Source: Erythrobacter sp.
GTDB taxonomy: Bacteria; Pseudomonadota; Alphaproteobacteria; Sphingomonadales; Sphingomonadaceae
Length of the DNA stretch: 19,575 nt
Direction of reading: 5' to 3'
NCBI GenBank assembly: GCA_030731635.1
Contig: JANQTR010000080.1
Location: 1-19,575, forward strand
Shown: piece by piece, positions 15,062 through 19,575 of the stretch
How positions within the stretch are numbered: the stretch's first letter is position 1
Layout: every line of letters begins with the position of its first letter
Program-made: the position numbers and the translations under genes
The notes under the pieces: model-generated
Told to the model about the DNA's origin: nothing
Databases searched by the model: none
What the model saw: the letters and a program-made list of their open reading frames with translations, nothing else

Positions 15062-15087
15062 AAACATGGTTCATCTTTCAATATCAG
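15059..15087 (+). promoter_or_regulatory. Candidate promoter of the TonB-dependent receptor gene
   Basis: TTGAAA at 15059-15064, 17 bases, then TATCAG at 15082-15087. These match five and four of six consensus positions. The start codon follows 35 bp later. The palindrome at 15048-15061 covers the -35 box, so a bound regulator would block it. Confidence 0.4.
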
Positions 15088-15122
15088 GGTTGGGATAGAG
15101 GGCCAGGAGAGGAACAGACCCC

Positions 15123-17447
15123 ATGACATATTCGCTTTACAGCCGCGCACTACTGCTTGCCGGTTGCGCCGGAATCGCCACATTTGCCGCGCCTGCCTAC
15201 GCGCAAACCGCTCCCCTCGACACCGCCAGTGTCAGCGACGAGGCGGAAGAAGGCGTGATCATCGTTACCGCCCGCCGCCGCGAAGAGCGGCTGATTGATG
15301 TGCCACTTTCGGTCACCTCGCTCAGCGGAGAGGCGCTTGCGCAGCAGGGCATTCAGGATCTCACTCAGATCGGCCAGCAGGTGCCCAATATCACGCTTGA
15401 GGTCAGCCGCGGCACCAATACCACCCTCACCGCCTTTATCCGCGGGGTCGGCCAGCAAGATCCGGTCGCCGGGTTTGAAGCAGGCGTCGGTCTGTATGTC
15501 GATGATGTCTACCTCAACCGCCCGCAGGCCGCGGTGCTCGACATTTATGATGTCGAACGCATCGAAGTGCTGCGCGGGCCGCAAGGCACATTGTATGGCC
15601 GCAACACCATCGGCGGCGCGATCAAATATGTCACGGCAGAGCTGCCCGACGACACCAGCGTCAAGATTCGCGGCACCTATGGTTCCTTTGATCAAGCCGA
15701 TTTGATCGTCACCGCCTCGACTCCTATCAGCGATAACCTGAAAATTGGCGCGAGCGGCGCGCGCCTGTCGCGCGGCGGGTTTGGTGACAACCTCACATTG
15801 GGTACCGAGAATTATAACAAGGACGTGTGGGCTGCACGCGGCACGATTGAATTCGACAATGGGCCGGTGTTCATCCGCCTGTCGGGCGACTACGTCAAAG
15901 ACAACTCCGAAGCCCGTCAGGGCCACCGCCTGATCACCAGCCTGCAAACGGGCGCACCAGTGCTGGGCAATGTGTTCGATACCCGTGCCGGGCTCAATAT
16001 CGTCGATCAGGAGGTTGAGGCCTACGGCGGCGCGCTCAACATCGCGGTCGAAGTCAGCGACACGATCACGCTAAAATCGATCACCGGCTACCGTGAGGAT
16101 TCCTCCACCTCGCCGATCGATTTCGACAGCCTGCCCGCGGTCGATCTCGATGTGCCCGCGATCTACGACAACAATCAGTTCAGCCAGGAATTCCAACTGC
16201 TGTATGAAAGCGACAAGCTTTCGGGTGTGCTCGGGTTCTATTACCTCGACGCCAACGCCTTTACCGCGTTTGATGTGGCTCTGTTCACGACGCTGAACGG
16301 CCTCACTGCGCAGACGTTGGGCGATGTCGACACCAAGACGTGGTCGGTCTTCGGCGATTTCACCTATGATCTGACCGACACCATCAGCGTGTCACTCGGC
16401 GGGCGTTATACCAATGACAAGCGCACCAGTCAGGTGCTGCGCACCACCTTCCTTGGCGGGTTTTCGAACCTGTTCGGCGGCACCGGCGTGCCGATTGCGG
16501 TGACCAGCGACTTTAACGGCAGCGCCACCTTCAAGGATTTCAACCCGCGCGCGTCGATCAGCTGGCAGCCCAACCGCGATCACAACCTCTATTTCACCTA
16601 TTCGCAGGGCTTCAAGGGCGGCGGGTTCGATCCGCGCGGCCAAACCAGCGCTGCGCCTGATCTGAATGGCGACGGGGTGATTGATTTCGACGATCAGTTC
16701 GAATTCCTGAGCTTCGATCCCGAAACGGTTGACAGCTATGAAGTGGGCTGGAAGGCCTCACTGCTCGACAACCGCCTCAACATCAGCCTGGCCGCGTTCC
16801 TTGGCCAATACAGCAACGTCCAGATCCCCGGATCGGTCGGGTTCGACAGCAATGGCGACGGCACCAATGACAGCTTCATCGGGATCACGTCCAACGCCGC
16901 TTCGGCTGACGTCAACGGAATCGAATTTGAAGGCAATGCGCTGATCGGTAAAGATTTTGCCGGCGACGGCAGCCGTTTCAGCGTCAACTGGTCGCTGGGT
17001 GTGCTGGATGCCAAGTTCAACACCTTCATCGACAATTTCGGCAACGACGTGGCCGATCAGCGCGTGTTCCAGAACACGCCGGACATCACCGCGCACATGG
17101 GCTTCAACCTCGGCGTGCCGGTGGCGAGCGGGATGGTGGATGTCATCGGCCTAGCTTCGCTGCGGTCGGATGCGAGCCAGTTTGAAGTCGCCAACCGCTT
17201 CCTTGATCAGGATGGGTTTGTGTTGGTCGATGCCAGCCTTGTCTACACCGTGGACAGCGGGCTGTTCTCGATCGGGGTGCACGGCAAGAACCTGTTCGAC
17301 AAGGAATACATCGTCGCAGGCTACAACTTCGTGGCCGGCGGGGTTGGCGGCGCGCCGTTCACCCCAACGCTGGGCCGCGAAGGCACGCTGACGGGCTTTT
17401 TTGGCGACCCGCGCCGGATCTTCGTGACCGCGCAGGTGAACTTCTGA
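15123..17447 (+). CDS. TonB-dependent outer-membrane receptor
   Basis: 774 residues. The signal peptide ends AAPAYAQT. A TonB box-like segment, EGVIIVTARR, is at residues about 42-51. The plug domain contains FIRGVGQQDPVAGF, VGLYVDDVYL and the conserved DVERIEVLRGPQGTLYGRNT followed by GGAIKYVT. The 22-strand barrel follows and the protein ends in Phe (VTAQVNF), as outer-membrane barrels do. It imports a substrate across the outer membrane using TonB-ExbBD energy. The sequence is of the broad COG1629 type common in sphingomonads, whose members carry siderophores, sugars, polyaromatics or other ligands, so the substrate is open. Loops near residues 513-525 and 575-583 carry Asp-rich calcium-binding-like motifs. 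The start has AGGAGAGGAA ten bases upstream. It is divergent from the TetR gene. Confidence 0.95.
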   Translation: MTYSLYSRALLLAGCAGIATFAAPAYAQTAPLDTASVSDEAEEGVIIVTARRREERLIDVPLSVTSLSGEALAQQGIQDLTQIGQQVPNITLEVSRGTNTTLTAFIRGVGQQDPVAGFEAGVGLYVDDVYLNRPQAAVLDIYDVERIEVLRGPQGTLYGRNTIGGAIKYVTAELPDDTSVKIRGTYGSFDQADLIVTASTPISDNLKIGASGARLSRGGFGDNLTLGTENYNKDVWAARGTIEFDNGPVFIRLSGDYVKDNSEARQGHRLITSLQTGAPVLGNVFDTRAGLNIVDQEVEAYGGALNIAVEVSDTITLKSITGYREDSSTSPIDFDSLPAVDLDVPAIYDNNQFSQEFQLLYESDKLSGVLGFYYLDANAFTAFDVALFTTLNGLTAQTLGDVDTKTWSVFGDFTYDLTDTISVSLGGRYTNDKRTSQVLRTTFLGGFSNLFGGTGVPIAVTSDFNGSATFKDFNPRASISWQPNRDHNLYFTYSQGFKGGGFDPRGQTSAAPDLNGDGVIDFDDQFEFLSFDPETVDSYEVGWKASLLDNRLNISLAAFLGQYSNVQIPGSVGFDSNGDGTNDSFIGITSNAASADVNGIEFEGNALIGKDFAGDGSRFSVNWSLGVLDAKFNTFIDNFGNDVADQRVFQNTPDITAHMGFNLGVPVASGMVDVIGLASLRSDASQFEVANRFLDQDGFVLVDASLVYTVDSGLFSIGVHGKNLFDKEYIVAGYNFVAGGVGGAPFTPTLGREGTLTGFFGDPRRIFVTAQVNF

Positions 17448-17460
17448 TTTGATCTCTCCG

Positions 17461-17500
17461 AAGGGGCGGCGGCCTCTCAGAATATCACTGCCGCCCCTTT
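17461..17500 (+). terminator. Probable terminator after the TonB receptor gene
   Basis: AAGGGGCGGC (17461-17470) pairs perfectly with GCCGCCCCTT (17490-17499) around a 19-base loop, 14 bp after the receptor stop. Only three T residues end it, so termination may be partial. The symmetric arms could also act on the minus strand. Confidence 0.6.
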
Positions 17501-17555
17501 CCACTTGGTCCTTCCCTCTTTCCTTGGCCAGCCTGAACAGGCATAGGCGCGGGCC

Positions 17556-18974
17556 ATGCACGATATCCGTCTGATCCGAGAGAATCCCGAAGGCTTCGAC
17601 GCAGGGCTGGCGCGGCGCGGGCTCGAACCGCTGGCGCGCGCGCTGATTGTCCTCGACGAAGAACGCCGCGCCGCGACCACCGCAGTGCAGGTGGCGCAAA
17701 GCCGTCGCAATGAGGCATCGAAACTGATCGGCGCGGCAATGGCCAAGGGCGACCGCGACACCGCCGAAGCGGTCAAGGCCGAAGTCGCCGCGTTGAAGGA
17801 TTCCATGCCTGCGCTGGAAGCGCGCGCTGATGACATGGCGGCGAAGCTGAAGGCGGCGCTGGAAATCATCCCCAACCTTCCCGCCGACGACGTGCCGCAC
17901 GGCATGGGTGAGGAGGAGAATGTCGAAGTGTCGCGTTGGGGCACCGCGCGGGAATTCGACTTCACCCCCAAGGAACACGCCGACCTAGCCCCTGCGCTGG
18001 GCATGGATTTCGAAACCGGCGCGCGGCTTTCGGGCGCGCGCTTCACCTTCCTGCGCGGTGACATGGCGCGGCTGCATCGGGCCTTGGGACAATTCATGCT
18101 CGACGTGCAGACCCGCGAGCACGGCTACGAGGAATCCAACCCGCCCGTGCTGGTGGGTGATGATGCCATGTATGGCACGGACAAGCTGCCGAAGTTTGGA
18201 AACGACAGCTTTCAAACGAACCTGACTTATGACGACGAACGTCTTAAAGCCCAGTATTTTGAGTGGGCGCAGGCCGGCGGGGACGTAGCTGAGCCAGAAC
18301 AAATTGCGCAAGCAGCTGTTGAGATAAGCCAGCTTCGCAGAAGGCAGAAGGACACAGACCGTCGCTGGCTCATCCCCACCAGCGAAGTCAGCCTCACCGC
18401 CAGCGTTATGGGCGAGCTGCTCGACGAAAGCGCCCTCCCCATGCGCCTAACCGCGCTCACTCTGTGCTTCCGCTCCGAAGCGGGCGCAGCCGGGCGCGAT
18501 ACGCGGGGGTTCATTCGCCAGCATCAATTCGAGAAGTGCGAACTCGTCAGCATCGTGCGGCCCGAGGACAGCGAGGCTGAACACCAGCGCATGGTCCGCG
18601 CCGCAGAAACCATCCTCGAACGGCTCGACCTACCTTATCGCAAGCTGCTGCTATGCACCGGCGACATGGGCTTTGGTGCGCGCAAGACTTACGACCTCGA
18701 AGTTTGGCTACCCGGACAGGGCGCTTACCGCGAGATCAGTTCGTGTTCGAACACCGGCGAGTTTCAGGCGCGGCGGATGAACACCCGCTACCGCGTGGCG
18801 GGCGAACAGAAAAAGACGGAATTCGTCCACACCCTCAACGGCTCCGGCCTCGCGGTCGGGCGGACGCTGGTTGCTGTGATCGAGAATTACCAGAACGCCG
18901 ATGGCACCGTCACCGTGCCGGACGCTCTGTTACCCTATATGGGCGGTGTGACGAGATTGGAGCCAGCCAAGTAA
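17556..18974 (+). CDS. serS: Seryl-tRNA synthetase with an internal insertion
   Basis: 472 residues; most bacterial SerRS are about 425-430. It charges tRNA-Ser with serine in the cytoplasm. The start MHDIRLIRENPE is the family's usual N-terminus. Residues about 30-110 form the tRNA-binding coiled-coil arm. The serine-site motif is PTSEVSLT. Class II motif 2 is FRSEAGAAGRDTRGFIRQHQ, and motif 3 is NGSGLAVGRTLVAVIENYQ. Between DSFQT (ending residue 221) and RWLIPTSE, where relatives have only a few residues, about 45 extra residues occur (about 222-267). Removing them restores normal length. The DNA there is lower in GC and uses rare codons such as AGA, AGG and ATA. The frame is intact and all catalytic motifs are present, so the enzyme is probably active. 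It overlaps surE by one base. The ribosome site is weak. Confidence 0.95.
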   Translation: MHDIRLIRENPEGFDAGLARRGLEPLARALIVLDEERRAATTAVQVAQSRRNEASKLIGAAMAKGDRDTAEAVKAEVAALKDSMPALEARADDMAAKLKAALEIIPNLPADDVPHGMGEEENVEVSRWGTAREFDFTPKEHADLAPALGMDFETGARLSGARFTFLRGDMARLHRALGQFMLDVQTREHGYEESNPPVLVGDDAMYGTDKLPKFGNDSFQTNLTYDDERLKAQYFEWAQAGGDVAEPEQIAQAAVEISQLRRRQKDTDRRWLIPTSEVSLTASVMGELLDESALPMRLTALTLCFRSEAGAAGRDTRGFIRQHQFEKCELVSIVRPEDSEAEHQRMVRAAETILERLDLPYRKLLLCTGDMGFGARKTYDLEVWLPGQGAYREISSCSNTGEFQARRMNTRYRVAGEQKKTEFVHTLNGSGLAVGRTLVAVIENYQNADGTVTVPDALLPYMGGVTRLEPAK

Positions 18975-19575
18975 TGCGCATTCTCCTCACCAATGACGAC
19001 GGCGTTCATGCACCCGGGTTGAAGGTACTGGAGGAAATCGCGCGCCAGTTCTCCGATGATATCTGGATTTGCGCCCCGTCAGAGGAGCAATCGGGCGCGG
19101 GTCACTCACTCACTCTGACGCGGCCGGTGCGGCTGCAAAAGCTGGAAGAGCGGCGCTTTGCGGTCACCGGCACCCCGACCGACAGCGTGATGATGGCGCT
19201 GCGCACGGTGATGCCATCGCCGCCCGATCTGATCCTGTCCGGTGTCAATCGCGGTGCGAACCTTGGCGATGACATCACATACTCCGGCACCGTCTCGGCC
19301 GCGATCGAAGGCGCGCTCGCGGGCATCCGCTCAGTTGCGTTCAGCCAGGTCTATGCCCGCGAAGGCATGGGCGATGACGTGCCGTTCGGCGCAGCGCGCG
19401 AATGGGGCGCAAAGGTGCTTGCGCCCTTGATTGATGCGCCTTTGGCCGAACGCACGCTGGTCAACATCAACTTTCCCGCGCTCCCGCCCGAAGACGTAAA
19501 GGGCATCCGCGTTGTGCGTCAGGGCTTCCATGATTATTCACGCGGCAGCATCGTCGAAGGGCGCGACCCGCGCGG
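18974..19575 (+). CDS. surE: 5'/3'-nucleotidase SurE, 3'-truncated by window edge
   Basis: The first 200 codons of a protein usually about 250 residues long. It begins MRILLTNDDGVHAPG, the SurE signature, with metal-binding Asp8 and Asp9. Ser40 in PSEEQSG and Asn92 in SGVNRGANLGDD are the other metal-site residues. TYSGTVSAAIEGA is also typical. SurE dephosphorylates nucleoside 5' and 3' monophosphates and contributes to stationary-phase survival. The ATG shares its A with the serS stop (TAATG), so the two genes are translationally coupled. In many alphaproteobacteria serS-surE is followed by pcm and a peptidoglycan-binding lipoprotein gene; those would lie beyond the window. Confidence 0.96.
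   Translation, partial: MRILLTNDDGVHAPGLKVLEEIARQFSDDIWICAPSEEQSGAGHSLTLTRPVRLQKLEERRFAVTGTPTDSVMMALRTVMPSPPDLILSGVNRGANLGDDITYSGTVSAAIEGALAGIRSVAFSQVYAREGMGDDVPFGAAREWGAKVLAPLIDAPLAERTLVNINFPALPPEDVKGIRVVRQGFHDYSRGSIVEGRDPR

Noticed and set aside
14946..15074. N-terminal extension of the TetR regulator to an ATG at 15074
   Set aside because: It would consume the promoter region, its residues are unlike the family, and the GTG at 14945 has an excellent ribosome site.
18219..18359. Intein in serS
   Set aside because: About 45 residues is far too short, and no splice-junction Cys/Ser or His-Asn motif is present.

Overview
This 19.6 kb window is high-GC chromosomal DNA, most likely from an alphaproteobacterium of the order Sphingomonadales (Erythrobacter/Porphyrobacter-like). 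The reasons are the gene content: a short ParA-family ATPase next to a helix-rich DNA-binding-like partner, SPOR proteins, a pyrB gene overlapping a degenerate dihydroorotase gene, a sphingomonad-style TonB-dependent receptor, and serS followed by surE. The assignment is inference from protein style, not from a marker gene. The window looks like ordinary core chromosome. I see no insertion sequence, prophage, integrase, CRISPR array or rRNA.

Layout. 1-1286 (-): a DUF418-type membrane protein, cut at its 3' end by the window edge. 1405-2433 (-): an exported Sel1-repeat/SPOR protein. It is divergent from a three-gene set on the + strand (2696-5491): an orphan ParA-like ATPase with a TTG start, a 220-residue protein with an acidic disordered middle and a ribbon-helix-helix-like C-terminus, and a TPR/SPOR lipoprotein. 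A strong intrinsic terminator ends this set. 5557-7817 (-): pyrB and an overlapping, apparently non-catalytic dihydroorotase homologue (pyrC'). 7929-9833 (+): the membrane-anchored signal peptide peptidase sppA, then tRNA-Val(CAC) at 9934-10008. 10187-12811 (+): a large exported M14 zinc carboxypeptidase. 12851-13621 (+): an unrecognised 7-TM protein. 13595-14272 (-): a PKHD-type Fe(II)/2-oxoglutarate hydroxylase. 14319-14945 (-): a TetR regulator with a GTG start, divergent from a TonB-dependent receptor (15123-17447, +). A palindrome and a plausible promoter lie between the last two. 17556-18974 (+): serS, overlapping surE (18974 to the window end, truncated).

How the genes may work together. 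The ParA/RHH-like/SPOR set, with a second SPOR protein divergent from it, could be a cell-cycle-linked system that couples a surface-patterning ATPase to septal peptidoglycan; a CtrA-like box lies upstream of it. PyrB and PyrC' probably form one ATCase complex in which PyrC' is structural. The TetR regulator, PKHD hydroxylase and TonB receptor are arranged like a small uptake locus.

The most unusual items are the ParA-SPOR locus, an approximately 45-residue in-frame insertion of atypical composition in serS, and the loss of metal ligands in the dihydroorotase homologue.
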